Notes under the pieces: model-generated | Told to the model about the DNA's origin: nothing | The model's database searches: none | The model's input: only the letters and a program-made list of their open reading frames with translations | Translations under genes and position numbers: made by a program | Assembly (NCBI GenBank): GCA_022495005.1 | Contig: JAGYXB010000559.1 | Location: forward strand, 620,001 to 684,000 | From: Rhyacophila brunnea | Taxonomy: Eukaryota; Arthropoda; Insecta; Trichoptera; Rhyacophilidae | Direction of reading: 5' to 3' | Length of the DNA: 64,000 bases | In this document: positions 46,175 to 59,031 of the stretch, piece by piece | Numbering within the stretch: position 1 is the first letter of the stretch | Layout of the letters: each line of letters opens with the position of its first letter

Positions 46175-47128
46175 GTAAGTATTTACAGAATCGTGTATTT
46201 AAAAATTATACAACAATATATTATAATAACAGATTGTAAAAAATACAAGTTAAACGTGGGAGATTTTGCAAAGAAAAGGTCATCGTTTTTCTTTGGGGAA
46301 TACTAAAATACCCCATGACGCGCCCAATTAAATAGTCCGGAAAGTTGCCACCGCTAAAAATGCGAGGCGTAATATTTTTGACATTTGTTATGTTCTAATT
46401 TAAAATTTAAAATATTATTGTATATGCGTATGTCATAAAGACACGATAATAATGTTATGAAAGTAAATATTGTGTCATATTATATATGGGTTTAGTAACC
46501 AGATACGTAGTACATTGATTGTTATATATTATACTTATAGTGAAGTTAAGTTATACGATTATATTTTATGTACTGAATATATTACGAGTATAAGGATTAC
46601 ATAATATAGAAAATAATAAACATAAAGTAAGGTAATGGAATGGTGTTTCTGTAGTAGAGAGTTCCATTATATCGCTGGTAATTAAAATATTTCAGTGATC
46701 TACAGTAGAAACTGATAATATTTTTCTACAATTCCATATGAGTGTGATTTAAGCGAACTGGGTTTTGCTTTTCAAGCTTTTCAGCCTCTAAGATGAACAT
46801 GTTGATGAAAATCAATTCTTATGGAATTGTACATAACTTTTCCCAGTTAGACTTTTGTTGTGTGCTGAATGTCCATTAGAAAATGAATTATATCTCTCTT
46901 AAATGATGCTTTCTGTTTCTGAAGGTACTGCTATTTATTATAAGATAATGTTCGTAAAAGTATTACTGTCCATTACAATCATATGTTAAAATTAATTGTA
47001 AATATTTCGAATTATTATATAAAAAAAGTTATTACGAAAAAATTATTACATCCATTCAAATACACACATACACATTTTCTACCGTGCGATGAAACATGAG
47101 GTGTTCTAAAAATTATTATTTCGTACAG
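46175..47128 (+). other. Putative intron or plain AT-rich spacer
   Basis: If the small-protein model is right this is its intron: GTAAGT donor at 46175 and a TTATTATTTCGTACAG acceptor ending at 47128. Apart from a GC-richer patch at 46255-46345, nothing else is seen. Confidence 0.2.
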
Positions 47129-47180
47129 ATGGAGCGGGAAAGCTTTAAGCAAGAAAACGGCGTCTGGCTCAACACAGTAA
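47129..47180 (+). CDS. Possible second exon of the small membrane protein
   Basis: Joined in phase to the 46032-46174 exon it adds KWSGKALSKKTASGSTQ and a TAA at 47178-47180, giving about 64 residues in total: a one- or two-helix membrane segment with a short basic tail. It lies in a GC-richer island (47100-47290). Support is only the frame and splice words. Confidence 0.18.
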
Positions 47181-48940
47181 TGTAATCAACTAAACAAATA
47201 GGACAATGGGAAGTGGATGGAGCCAAGCGAAAAAATATTGATGGGATTCCCCGGGCAACACCAGCGGGATCAAGGGATGCCAAAATATAGTAAATAATGT
47301 GTCAAAACTTGAAAAATCTTTATTCTATGTTAAATTGTTTTACACAGAATATTTTTATATACAACTACGTAGATATTGATATTATGTTGTATAATATTTT
47401 GTATATACGACGACGAATGAAGATAAGTTTTTTTCCGCTAATTCTACGATATTAAGAAGGTTTTGTTCTGGCATTTAATCGTATGATAGCACGATGTAAA
47501 CGTAAATGGTAGATAAATAAATTATATAATATACAGACACGAACACAAAACTACAAGGTCATAGTTTTACTACATAAACACAGGTGAATCCCTAACCATG
47601 GACAAGGTATTGTCTTGAAAAGTCAACAATTTAATAATATTGGCTACTAAGGGATAGAAAAAAATCGAATCATGTCATAGAAAAATGAGTGAAACTAAAA
47701 TAATATTTTTGATAGTAATAATATTGTGACAGAGTTTATAAGGACTAAAATAATTTAGTACCTATATAAACATGTATTAAATATTTCATTTTTTTTTTTA
47801 AATAATATCAATAACGAAGGGTGGAGGTAGGCTGTGAAGATTCGACATAAATAGTGCAAATTAAACTTGGTCAAACATTTAGCTTTGTTTTTATTGAACT
47901 AAGACTACAATAATTTATTGATGTATATTTTTGTAAAAATCAATTAAACCTTGCCTAAACCAAACCATAATAGTTCTGGTATGTTATGGACGATTCGACA
48001 AAATAGTGCACACTTTATCATTCATACTTATTTGTTTTCATTGAACTAAGTACAATTTACAGATGGCGTTGGTTAGTTTATTTTAATTCAATTAAACACT
48101 TTGAAATCCAAGCCATATTAGAAAATAATTAAAAAATACTCATCTATATATAAAATATCTAAAATTATGCCATTAAATCATACATACATCATATAAGAAA
48201 AGGTAACTATATTGAATATACTTCATTTTTAGGTAATAATCTACTTAGAGTAGTAGGTTTCGAGTACTGTTACACTGAATATCAATCCATCATTAATTGT
48301 CATGAGTAAAAATTGTCATGATTTTGGGAATATGTTAATAGTTGACGTGGTAGCCCTATTCCGTGAGACATGATACGACAACCAGAGCACCATTCAGCCA
48401 TTTTATTATAAAATATGATGATAAAATGCGTTCGGCGGGAAAATATAGAGGATCAAAGGAGAAAGGAGTAGCTGGCTGGCTTAAACAGAATCTGGCAAAA
48501 TGCTTTCGGGTTATAGATTCCCGCCTGAAGTTCGGCGCTACGAGTGAAAAACAGCTGTACCGATACAACTGTATTATTTTTATGTAACACACTCATAGTG
48601 AAGGTATATCTGCTTGTGTTCTGCTTTTTTATTATTTTTTCGGATAAACTAGGTGGGCGTAACTTTCGATGCGCGTAGGTAATTTAATTCGGCGTAATGT
48701 TAAATAAAAAATATTTTTTATGTAAATTTCTTTCAATTACGTCAGGTATAATAAAAAGGCAACCTTTTCTAATATTATCAAAAATAAATGTTATCCATTC
48801 CTAAATGAAAATAGAATCAATATTCAAATGCGTAAGACATTGGTTTCACATTTGGACGCTCCAGGATTCGATTTATGGTATAGTTATAATTATAATACAC
48901 GTATGTGATTTTCTCAAATCCTTGGCTTTGTGATTAACTC
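47181..48940. other. AT-rich gap with an island at 48380-48560
   Basis: The island is open on both strands (48356-48592 minus, 48363-48587 plus) with no motif. A weak tRNA-like head with a B-box-like CAGGATTCGATTTATGG lies near 48826-48890. Confidence 0.35.
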
Positions 48941-49346
48941 CAGAGTATTGGAGCGGAGGTCGGAGTAGGAGCACGGGACGGTGGATCAATGGGGCTTTAC
49001 CTGGAGCACCGAAAATTTGTAATTCTCCACTGCTCCGGATGTTTTTTTTTTATTAATATTAAATTTTTGTCCTAAAACCAATGAAAATATTATTGACACT
49101 GCAACAGCCTCACTTTTTTGACATTTTGGAGTGTTATCTATCACCACAGATATTTTTTTTTAATAGAATTAATAATAAAAATGACGAATAATAAACCTTA
49201 ATTTAAAACGACTTGTTTTTTTAATTTTTTTTAAGATTTGTATACGTATAATATCTTATTACCCGAAGCAGAGCATGGAGCGGAACTGGAGCAAGTATTA
49301 GATCCCGGAGCGAAGCAACTCAAAAAGGGTCTGCTCCAACGCTTTT
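48941..49346. mobile_element. GGAGC-rich hAT-like MITE, 406 bp
   Basis: Left end CAGAGTATTGGAGC and right end (complement) AAAAGCGTTGGAGC are flanked by ATTAACTC (48933-48940) and ATTGATTC (49347-49354), 6 of 8 identical. Both halves carry many GGAGC/GCTCC words (TTGGAGCGGAGGTCGGAG, CATGGAGCGGAACTGGAGC, CCGGAGCGAAGC), which could be clustered transposase sites. The centre is AT-rich with no ORF. The duplication is imperfect, so the class is tentative. Confidence 0.6.
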
Positions 49347-49354
49347 ATTGATTC

Positions 49355-50790
49355 GCATTTTTAACATACTGTGTCATCGGGCCTTACGATCTTAGTAGTG
49401 TTAAAAAGAATATTTATATATACATATAGGTATAAAATTGGGTAAGATATTGGAATTCATATACATAATAAATGTAATACGTAAAAGCAGTTTTAACTAA
49501 CTCTGCTATTATGTTAATAATAATGAATAATTCTAAATTATTGACCGACAGATATTTTTAAAATTAAACTAATATTTTTATTGAAGATTGTGAATATGTA
49601 CGATATTTAGGAATTTTAAATTATTTAATACATACATTCGAAATGCATTATAAGTTACTGAGAAATTATGAGATTGCGGTATATTAATATGTGGGTCCGA
49701 AAGCCACTCGATTCAAATAGATATTTTTAATTGATTTCAATGAAGCAATGATCGCTTCTAAATGTACGATTACAATGATAATAGATTTTATTTCATTACA
49801 AAAATGCATTCTAGTTTACCGAAATCCCAGTAGATGGCTGTGACACATACACCGCGAATGCCATCTGTCTCCGAATCCGCGCATCTGTTTTACAAGTGAC
49901 GGATCCGCGAGCGACTCCGCGGATAACGTTGAATAAAACATCGGCTGCCAGTGCAATGCGGTGTTTGAATAATTAGGTCGATATACACGAGAGGATTTTT
50001 GGAGCTTTTGAAGGTACAATGATAGTACAAATATGAAAATGAAAATATTAATGTCCAGCGTAACCTACCAATATATCTTTCTTTTGTTTCTTCTGATTTA
50101 TAGCTTTCCTAGCAATAAGTGCAGCCTGTTGCTAAATTATTGTCGCATGAACCATCCGGTGATGTAACATTGACATTAATTATCCGATTAAAAGCTTAAA
50201 ACTTTGTAGTTTCGCGAAAAAACAAACTATGTATGTTACCACACGAACACGTAATAAATCAATAAGAAACGTAAAAGTTAATATGATGTTTCATTAAAAT
50301 TTAAGAGATTTCAGGGAAAAGATTTAAAATAAATGAGAGACGTTTCATGGCTTGGTATTCTTGAACTATCCTGATATAAACTATAAGTAATTAAAACTAT
50401 TTACCTACTCGAAATGTATCGGTATTTTTTTAATAAACACACTCCTAATAATTAATTCCTATAGATAAACCTGAGTAAAAATAAATCCATGCCTTTATGT
50501 CAGGCATCAGGAGTTCCGTCGCTTTCATAGTCGCAGGACTTACTCCGGATTTCTATTTTCGTTTCCCATTTCCATACCAATCAAACGCGCCATTGTTTGA
50601 GATTCACGTGCGGACCTGATTTATTCAAATCGCCCGCGGGAAAGTTTTGATTGTGCCGATTTGACGGTTTTCCCAAGCCAATTTCTAAGCCGTGACTTAT
50701 GAACTCAACATATTTTTAATATATTACGTAGACTCGGAAATATAATGAATGCTTCAAAGTTCAGTCACATATTATCTGGTCTTCTGTATT
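49355..50790. other. Gap with islands at 49820-50000 and 50490-50720
   Basis: The 50490-50720 island is the clearer candidate element: GCGCCATTGTTTGAGATTCACGTGCGG (a SOX-like CATTGTTT next to an E-box) and ATCGCCCGCGGGAAAG. The 49820-50000 island has GATCCGCGAGCGACTCCGCGG and a 67-codon minus frame without motifs. Confidence 0.35.
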
Positions 50791-50880
50791 AGTCATCATC
50801 ATCGTCACCGCAGTCTCTTTAATGCACGGCTGGATGATAGCCTCTCCTAGCTGTCTCCACGGTTTTCGTCAATGCTTGCT
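50791..50880 (-). mobile_element. 3' end fragment of a LINE/SINE with (GATGAT) tail
   Basis: On the minus strand, AAAACCGTGGAGACAGCTAGGAGAGGCTATCATCCAGCCGTGCATTAAAGAGACTGC runs into GGTGACGATGATGATGAC. The order GTGG-(A)GC-x-GGAGAGGC-x-ATC-CAG..GTGC, then (GATGAT)n, is the usual 3' end of RTE-like elements in moths and other insects. This is from memory of the pattern, not an alignment. Confidence 0.5.
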
Positions 50881-50950
50881 TTCTATTAATACAATATTAT
50901 CTCATATTTACATATTTACATATTCTCATATTATAAAAAAATATATTTGT

Positions 50951-50984
50951 GCGAAAACTTCGCGCAAAACTTTGCGCAAAACTT
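50951..50984. repeat. Three short tandem units (GCGCAAAACTT-like)
   Basis: GCGAAAACTT, CGCGCAAAACTTT and GCGCAAAACTT follow each other directly. It is a minor local duplication. Confidence 0.5.
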
Positions 50985-51117
50985 GATATTTTCTACAACT
51001 TTTACTAATAGCTAACTATTATATAAAGTATTACGATATAAAAATGACAATATTTAATGAAAATTAAAACGCGATCGCAGTAATTACTAATTGTTGATCA
51101 TTAAATTATTTATTATT

Positions 51118-51360
51118 CGACCATGTCCGATCCTAATAGGATCATATGGGCCTCCACAGAGTGGAGGTTTGTATTAACAGATTTTGTTTTTTTTTTACGA
51201 GAAATGGATGTCAGCTACTTGCTCAACCTATTAGGTCCATATCCTGACTCACACAAATTGAAAAACAATATTATGTGTACTTGCCAGACCTGTTCAAATG
51301 CCAATTCGAACCTGGGACCCACGGCGTTATAGTCCAACGCTTAAACCGCACGGCAATTAA
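51118..51360 (-). mobile_element. tRNA-derived SINE, family B, copy 2
   Basis: Minus strand: A box (TGCCGTGCGGTTTAAGCG) and B box (CCCAGGTTCGAATTGG) about 35 bp apart, then the core CAGGATATGGACCTAATAGG, TTGAGCAAGTAGCTGACATC, CATTTCTCGTAAAAA and a tail with the perfect hairpin CCTCCACAGAGTGGAGG (51151-51167) and ATGATCCTATTAGGATC. This has the best tRNA-like head of family B. The 69-codon ORF at 51123-51332 is a shadow. Confidence 0.82.
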
Positions 51361-54300
51361 TATTGATACATAATTTTAGGTATGGATTCAAACTTACGAG
51401 CATGTATGTCGTTTTATGCATTTTAAGTACCTGACTTGGAGAGAGGAAAATTTCTCAATCAAGTAAATTAAAATATAAATAATAAAATAATATCGCTGAA
51501 AATGTGTGTACCTCGTAAAATATTACTCGTATTACTAATACTACTATTGTCACGACGTATTAAAACTCACATGAAAAAGGGTGTAGGTATGTACGAAATG
51601 TTCTCCATTTCAGCATGTCATTTTATTACAGAAATTTGAGAGTATTGTGGGTAAACTATGTAACTTCATATTAATCAATGAAAATCACGAGGTACCAAAG
51701 TCACGTCGGCTTTTGAAAATTGTACTATAAAATGATTTCTGTCCTTTGCTGGGAGCATATTTTCAGGTAGCACTGCGAATAATTTTATGCGGTGACTTAG
51801 AATCGAACACCACGATGAAAGCCTCTTGTAAAACACCCGAATTTTAAGAAGGAAAAGCTCAATATTTACCGTAACTTTAGGCGACCCTTTTGGTGGGATT
51901 TATTCGAAAGTATTGTCAAATATCCCTCATCGTAAGAAATAGGTAAGTACTGCTAGCACAAGAATCTTTGCTAATATTATAATACGTTTATCAAATAATT
52001 AAAGCAATGCCGGTAAGTTAAAATACACAGATGATAAAATTTGCCATATCTTTTCAATATGTACTTTAATTACAATAATTATATTGATAACTCATTAATA
52101 GTAAATAATATAAATCTTTACCACACAGAAATCGTCACGTCATTTAAAATATTACTATAATTATGACTAAACACAATCAATAAAGAATAGTTAGATATTT
52201 GTGTGTTTAAATATTTATTATGTAACTAGGAGGGAACAAACGAATGAGTTATAGTGATAAATTCTCATGTTCAGCTTTAAAAGCAGATATAAAAAGCATA
52301 ATTTAACTTATGTTTGAAGAATTTTAAACGTCTTAGTTACTACATTAAAAAAAATAATTATAATCAAACAAACAGGATATAAGTCATAATACAAATTAGT
52401 AATAATGAAGCGTTTTAAAGCAGATTTTTGATTATTTATGAAAGTATGGTGGTGGTAGGAAGATACAAATAATTTTTAATTATATTATATTATATTATAT
52501 GCATATTTGGGTAGGTACTAACAGAATGTTACACTTGTATATTATTATGCATTCTAGAATACTGATGACCTATAAAAAAATACTAGTAGAGCATTAAACG
52601 AAAAACAATGTAGTTCTATCGTAAACGTAAGTATCTATTTTATAAGTGACCGCCGCCATAAGATTCATAGTAATTTTCTAAAAATTATACAGAAAAAGAC
52701 GGAAAAAGATGTTAACAAAATCTGTTATAATTTATGGAGCGCTTTCTCACCTCTAATTGGCGTTTCATAATAAAAAAAATCACTACTTTTAGTCAGAAAA
52801 ATATTATATATTGTGTAGTACCTATATCGAAATATAAAATATGATTTGAACAAACGCTTATAAATATCATGCATCTCTTTCACTTGTGTAGGATAATATT
52901 GTGAAGAATAGCATACTGAAATATTGCTTGTTGGCCGAGAACAAAACACTGGACAAAAACACCCTAAGGGCATTTTCTTATAGCGAGCGTTTAATATGAA
53001 GCACGCTCGGGGTGACCATTAAATCCAAAGGTAAAAAGGGGACTCCCATAAAAAGCTTCGCGCGACCGATACATCATGTTCACACCTGTTCGATGATGGG
53101 CAACGAAAAGAATTTTTGCCGGGGGCGCCAGTACCCCGCCTGCTTTTACGCATACCATTATTGCACTATTGGAAAGGTATTATATCATATACTTATTACG
53201 AAGTATTTCGAAAATTTTCAGTTAATTCTATTATTATTTTGAAGGACTGGTGATAAGGGCGTTTTTAAAATATATTTGTGGGATTTCATAATTAATTTGT
53301 TTATGTTAAGGAAAATACATTAGGTATACGATATTTAGTCCTACAAATATTAAATGATATATGAATATTATAGGAATTCAGAAATAGAGTATTATTTCAT
53401 CGACTGCAGAAAGGAAAAAGGATGTAATCTACAAAAATAAAATTTTACATAAGACATAAAAACGTTTTTGTTATAGTTTTCGGTCAAAGTTAAAATAGAA
53501 AATAGACCTAACAATGAAGTGCATGATAATTAACAATTTGGTTTTTATATTCTTAATCTGATTTTAATTATTGATTAAATTAAAGAAAACCCAAAAAAAA
53601 TGATGGGTAAGTTGTTTTCCCACTAAATTTCCAGCTTAATTTATATAATAAATCGGTATTTGTAGTTAACATCCTTTGGACACAATGTGTATTTAGTCGT
53701 GTACAACCTTATTATCCAATGAAATCTATTTTGAAAAAAAAACTGAGGGTTACGTCCTTTTTCCTTTCTAAAATCGACTTGTAAGTATCAATATTAGTAT
53801 ATTCCAATATAAGGCTTAAGCCATACAAGTGAGACAAAAAAATGTTTATCCGTTTTTCGCTGTGTACTTTCCAGCTCATGGATTCAATGGGTTGATAGGT
53901 TGGCTACGAACCATATCTTGTGATAATATTCACACTACCTAGATTATATTATTTATTTTCCTAATAATATAAAACGCTTTCTTTTTATGTATATTTATCA
54001 AAATTTTCATATTTTTTTAGACTTTCATTATCCGTATAAAAATATAAATTAATCTAGTTTTATTTGAAGTGTAAGTGCTTATGTACTTAGGTTTAAACCA
54101 TTATTTTATAGTTTAAGCAATATATTATATTTTATAACTATATGTATAATAATATAGAAAGTCATATAAAAAAATATTCGCAAAGACATCACGATTCGAA
54201 AAAGAAATAGTTAGATACCCAGAGTTTGGTCAAAAGGTACAAAAGGTGTTTTTCAAGTTTTATGGTATTTTTTTTTTTTTTTACAAAATAGTGGTTCTAT

Positions 54301-55473
54301 GGTTGATGTAAAAAGTTGATGCCCGGAAGGGTGTTATATTTTAAAATGCTTCTTTTGAGTTTTTTTTTCATTATAGATTATCGTGACTATTGGTAGCAGC
54401 CGGAAGTTATGAGATTCCAACAACACGACGTACCCACCTATTTAATGATATGCTTTGTAATATACAGCCTCCTTCTTCAATAAACCTCAATACTTCAATG
54501 CGCTATAGCTCAAATCGAGTCAGCCTTATAAATTTTTCACTTTTACAATAATAATTGGTCCTCTTTCTCACCAACTGCTGGTTCTTGCAATTCTTCCTCA
54601 CAATGTCTCCCGAGTTAAGACTTGATCTTCCAAAACACCATTTTCTCATCAGACATTCATGTCTATAAAAATATATAATATTATATAGTACAATTATTAA
54701 TGATGATATTATTATGCTAACTTCATAGGTAGGTAGGTACTTTAAGATAATTATTCATCCCTTTTACAATAAAGAACAGTTTAAATTTTATTTAGTGATA
54801 AAGAATTAGGTATTGATTCTTTTTTATTAAAAAATATATGATAATTGTTATTTATTTATTAAACTAATTTAAATAGAATAAATTAATAGTCAATGTGATT
54901 GCGGAATATTACTAACTATTTGATGAGTAAACAAACCTATGAAATACCATTTGGTATAAACAACATTGGGGCCTCTTGGCTTCGGCTTGCACATCTCATC
55001 GCTTAGTATAGGGAACGGTAAAGTTTGCTAGCAGGAAAACTTGGCTTTAAAAGTTTTAATTGAAGAAAGCCATAAGATGCTCTGAATGGCGGGAAAACGT
55101 TTGATTAATTGATGACGACACAGATCAAAGAGGATTTCCAAAAGACTGTTGACAAACTATTTACTCAGAAGTATTTACAAGACTTGGACAAAAATACTTT
55201 GCCTGATCGCATTAAATGCAGGCGCGGTCAAACAGGATCACACAAATACCTAAAAAAACACGTCTTTCCGACACAAATATATATTTTAATTTTGAAAATA
55301 TTTTTTATTAGGTAGGTAGGTATAGGTACCGCAGTAATAATATTATTATTTTCATCTCATTTAATGCGAGATTTTTATATTAGATTTGTCCTTCAAATTG
55401 AAAAGAAATAATTCTATTTCATCATCAAATATAATGACAGCTTCCCCATGGTCAACTCTTTTAGGGTCTTTGC
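51361..55473. other. AT-rich gap with islands at 51700-51930 and 52980-53180
   Basis: The 52980-53180 island includes GAAGCACGCTCGGGG, CCCATAAAAAGCTTCGCGCG and GGGGGCGCCAGTACCCCGC and has a 76-codon frame without motif. (TTATA)n microsatellite lies at 52474-52499. The 54340-54660 stretch has scraps that could be transposase relics but cannot be assigned. 54960-55290 holds a 68-codon frame with no match. Confidence 0.35.
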
Positions 55474-55676
55474 TGATTGAGCGGTTACGTGTTGGCTTAT
55501 AACAGCATGGATCACGGTTTCGAATCATAGGTATAAAAAATACATGTTGTTTAATGTGTGTTTGAAGCCAGAGTATGGACCTTATAGGTAGAGCAAATGG
55601 CTCACATCCATTTCTCGTAAAAATAAATTTCTGTTAATACAAATTTTTCCTCTAGCCCGTATTATGATCCTATTGT
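55474..55676 (+). mobile_element. tRNA-derived SINE, family B, copy 3
   Basis: Head with GATTGAGCGGTTACGTGTTGG (A-box-like) and CACGGTTTCGAATCATAGG (B box), then core CCAGAGTATGGACCTTATAGG, TAGAGCAAATGGCTCACATCC, ATTTCTCGTAAAAAT and tail CTGTTAATACAAATTTTTCCTCTAGCCCGTATTATGATCCTATTG. It is nearly collinear with the 51-kb copy over its full length. Confidence 0.8.
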
Positions 55677-57253
55677 TTCAATTAAATTTTTTAATTTTGT
55701 TCACAACTGGAGCAATATCGTATAATAGTATTAATTTACATTTATTATTACAATTTCAGTGGGTAATTGATGAAAAAGAAGAAAACGATTAGTTATTATT
55801 ACTTTATTTAAAAAAATATATTTTTCAAAATATTTTTTAAAACATAATTTTTAATATATGTTCTATCATTCACCTCTTCGAAATTATTGGTGAGTACGTG
55901 TATCCACAGGGTTTTAGCGAGCTCTATGTTCGTTAGTGGGCTTTATTATCACTGCATGACTGCAACATGGCCGGCCTAAAGCCATAACGTCAACTTGGCG
56001 AGCTCGCATCACAGCGCGTACTTTCGACTGTCTCCTCATTCGTTAGATTATTTTATATTGGATATATTCACATTATGCCCATCATGCACCTTTTAATGCT
56101 TCGTTAGCCAATTATATTTAATACGATGATAAACAATAAACCAGCCGAATGGAAGTGTATTAGTACCTAAGCTTATCTTCGGTGACATATTTTAGGTCAA
56201 GTTTAGAGGAGCTATTGTGATACAATGTATAACAACCTATATTTACATACCTAGGAGAATTTTAAAATAATAATTTTGAGACAACTACTAAATGAGTATT
56301 TTTTAAACAAATGTTTATTTTTCTATAATATTAACCGAATTGTAGAAATAATGATCTGAGATTTTGTCCTGATAAAACGGATATAAGTTAAATTAATTGT
56401 TAAGTTAAATTGATTACCATGATAATGGATGATTCCAAAAAGTTATTTAAGGAATGAATAAATAACGATGTAAAGATTTTATGACAATTATCATCGTACG
56501 GTTTTAAAGAAAACGAGACATTCATTGAGATGGCGGACGATTCAATCAAAATTAAAGCAAATTGGAAATTTCCAACAAAAGAAAAGCAGAAAACGTTGAG
56601 CGGAAACGAAGAAATAAATGGAAAGTTTAAATGTAATTAATTAATACTGGATCTCGCCGGGCAAACTAATTAACATTTTAGGGAAAAGCTTCGATGACAA
56701 CTTTGAATTCGTCAAATATCGCTCATTTTTGTCACCGAAATAAATTTATTTTAAATTAAAATCAATACGTTGCCTTTGTAAAATGATATTGCGTACAATT
56801 TGAGGGCGATTACCATAAATTTAGGCTGTGCGCGGAATAAAATTAAGCCATTTATATTTTCAGTTAAAAAAGTAAGAACTAAATTTCAGAAAGCTTTCGA
56901 AAATAAGTCTACAAGTCATTTTCAAAAGTAAATTATTTCAAGCAAATATAATTATTGACACTTGTTTCCACAGAAATTACTTTTTAAAATGTTACATCAC
57001 CAATTTTCTTGCAGAAACATACCATATTATAGAATTGTACAGTTTGGCTAAAGTAGTTATTGATAATTTAATAGTTACACGGAACATTGGTTAGAAAAAC
57101 AAATATACTCAGTAATATTAAATTTATGAAATGGGTTAAGCGATAAGCGATAACGTATGTCTGAAGAATTAAAAAAACCATGAAAAATGAATATCCATTT
57201 TTACTTATTGCTTTGCAACACATAATATGAAAAAGATAGTACGAGATTTTTTT
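55677..57253. other. Gap with islands at 55880-56110 and 56480-56850
   Basis: 56480-56850 is a long unique block with homeodomain words TGTAATTAATTAATACTGG, AAACTAATTAACATTTTAGGG, ATTCAATCAAAATTAAAGC and GATATTGCGTACAATTTGAGGGCG; it looks like candidate enhancer DNA. 55880-56110 has CATGGCCGGCC and AACTTGGCGAGCTCGC. No gene seen. Confidence 0.35.
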
Positions 57254-57322
57254 CACACGCTGGACTCGAATCCACGTCGTTCTTCTCTAAAACTGACCGC
57301 TGCGCTACCATTACTCTACGAT
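57254..57322 (-). mobile_element. tRNA-like SINE head with good A and B boxes
   Basis: Minus strand: A box TAATGGTAGCGCAGCGGTC (57295-57313) and B box GTGGATTCGAGTCCAGC (about 57259-57275) are both close to consensus, about 30 bp apart, followed by GTGTGAAAAAAATCTCGTAC. The acceptor and anticodon stems do not pair well, so it is read as a SINE head and not a tRNA gene. Its tail differs from families A and B. Confidence 0.55.
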
Positions 57323-58598
57323 GAATGCAATTGATAAAGTAATTAAATACTTTTAATATATTACACAATATGAATAGTCTGGTGAAAATAATGCCATATT
57401 TAAATTTGTGTAATTCCCAATATACACTAAGATACATAACAATATGAAAAATACTTTTAATGTTATTTGAAATATAAAAAAAAAACTCATTAAAGTGTAT
57501 TAAGAATTAAAATACCTATCATTTATTGTGAATAGTATCATTAAATGTTCCATTATTTTTTCAGATAAATGATCTTTTACAATTCGCTTTTAATGAATAA
57601 AATTAAAATTTATGTAGGATTGAATTCTAAGAAATAATATATATTACCATTCATGTTATTACTTACACGACATCAGCATAATATTTCCGAACATAATATT
57701 ACGTAGAATGGTTTGAAGAGCATTAAGAATTACTTCATATTATTTCATTAGTCATTAATGAATAGTTTCAAGTTTTTTTGATATCCTTTTTAAAATCTAT
57801 GCGCGTTAGTGAATCGTCAGCTTACCGGAATTTCTCAGTGCCCACTGGGGCAATCCGCCCCTGCATGTGATGGATAAAAAGCATTAAGACATCGGTAGAT
57901 TGAATGAGAAAGTTGCTTATCAAGGTCAATATGTTTGGATTTTCCAGCAGGTAGGTACCTATTATAATAAATACATGGCGTATAGAATTTTCTGCAAACA
58001 ATTTTTCTAATTCAAATTGATGTAATTTCTGCCGTTTTTGCGTGACCAACACGCATTAAATGGGGTATAATAAAAGTATTTTTCATAAACTCCATTTTTT
58101 GAAGTTTGATACATTTTTTACGAACGTACGAGAGACAAGATAAAACATGTTAACAAAACGTATAAAAAAATCCAATTACATTGCGAAATTCCCTAACTTG
58201 TGCAGTTAAATCAAGTAAAATATGTGATGTCTGAAATTTGGAAGGTGCACATTTGTAAAAAGGTAATTTTGTGAGTGCGTTGAATAAGTTTGCCCGAAGG
58301 TGAGATGTTTAAAAGCCATAAAAATGTTTATGGGATATAAAAAATAGGCAACATGAATCGGCTGAGTTAAATTACAATTTAATTTATTCGATACCTTTCA
58401 GATTGGAAAGAAAATAGTATGTACCTACGGTTGATAATCGATTGACCAGTTGGTAACAAAAGAAACCCGTAGTTCAAATTTATAAATAAACGATATAAAG
58501 ATTTGTTTTTTAAACTCTTTTGTTTAAAATGATGATAGTATTAATAATTGATGGTTAGTTATATTTAAAATATTGCTTCAACTTCTTATAATGAAACA
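57323..58598. other. AT-rich gap, nothing recognised
   Basis: Short chance frames only (57822-58052 minus). No recurring repeat. Confidence 0.4.
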
Positions 58599-58606
58599 TA
58601 ATAGGC

Positions 58607-58876
58607 CATGGCCCCCATAAGGGGGGGGGGCTGACAGGGCTCTAGCCTAGGGGCCCGGATTCAGGGGGGCCCGGCATGGCGGGTTGACCACATAATTGAG
58701 ATAAACACACATCTTAAATATGCCCTAATAGTAAAAAACACTGAATTTTTATTGACTTCGAACACCATTTAGAAAACGCCACTGTAGAGCGTCAGACTGC
58801 CTTTAACCTTCGTGATAGGTAGGGGGCCCGCCAAAGATCCTGGCCTGGGGGCCCGCTTCAGGATGTGGGGGCCATG
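58607..58876. mobile_element. Non-autonomous hAT-like MITE, CATGGCCCCCACA family, copy 3 (270 bp)
   Basis: Ends CATGGCCCCCATA and TGTGGGGGCCATG, flanked by a perfect 8-bp duplication TAATAGGC (58599-58606 and 58877-58884). It shares GAGATAAACACACATCTTAA, AAAACGCCACTGTAGAGCGTCAGACTGCCTTTAACC and TAGGTAGGGGGCCCGCC with the other copies. Shortest copy; internal deletion near the middle. No ORF. Confidence 0.92.
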
Positions 58877-59031
58877 TAATAGGCACATGACTAAAAACTA
58901 CATAAATATAATTAATTACAATGCAACTATTCTTCGCACGGCAGCATTTATGCTACGTACCTAATTAAAATATAAAATATATCTATCACTTTGAACGTGG
59001 GTTTATTAAATAATAAACTTGCTTCAGCGAA

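Noticed and set aside
54480..54640. Possible piggyBac C-terminal relic on the minus strand (KRTNYYCK-like and LGRH words)
   Set aside because: The words fall in different frames and the cysteine-rich pattern is incomplete.
57254..57322. Functional tRNA gene
   Set aside because: A and B boxes are good, but acceptor and anticodon stems do not pair.
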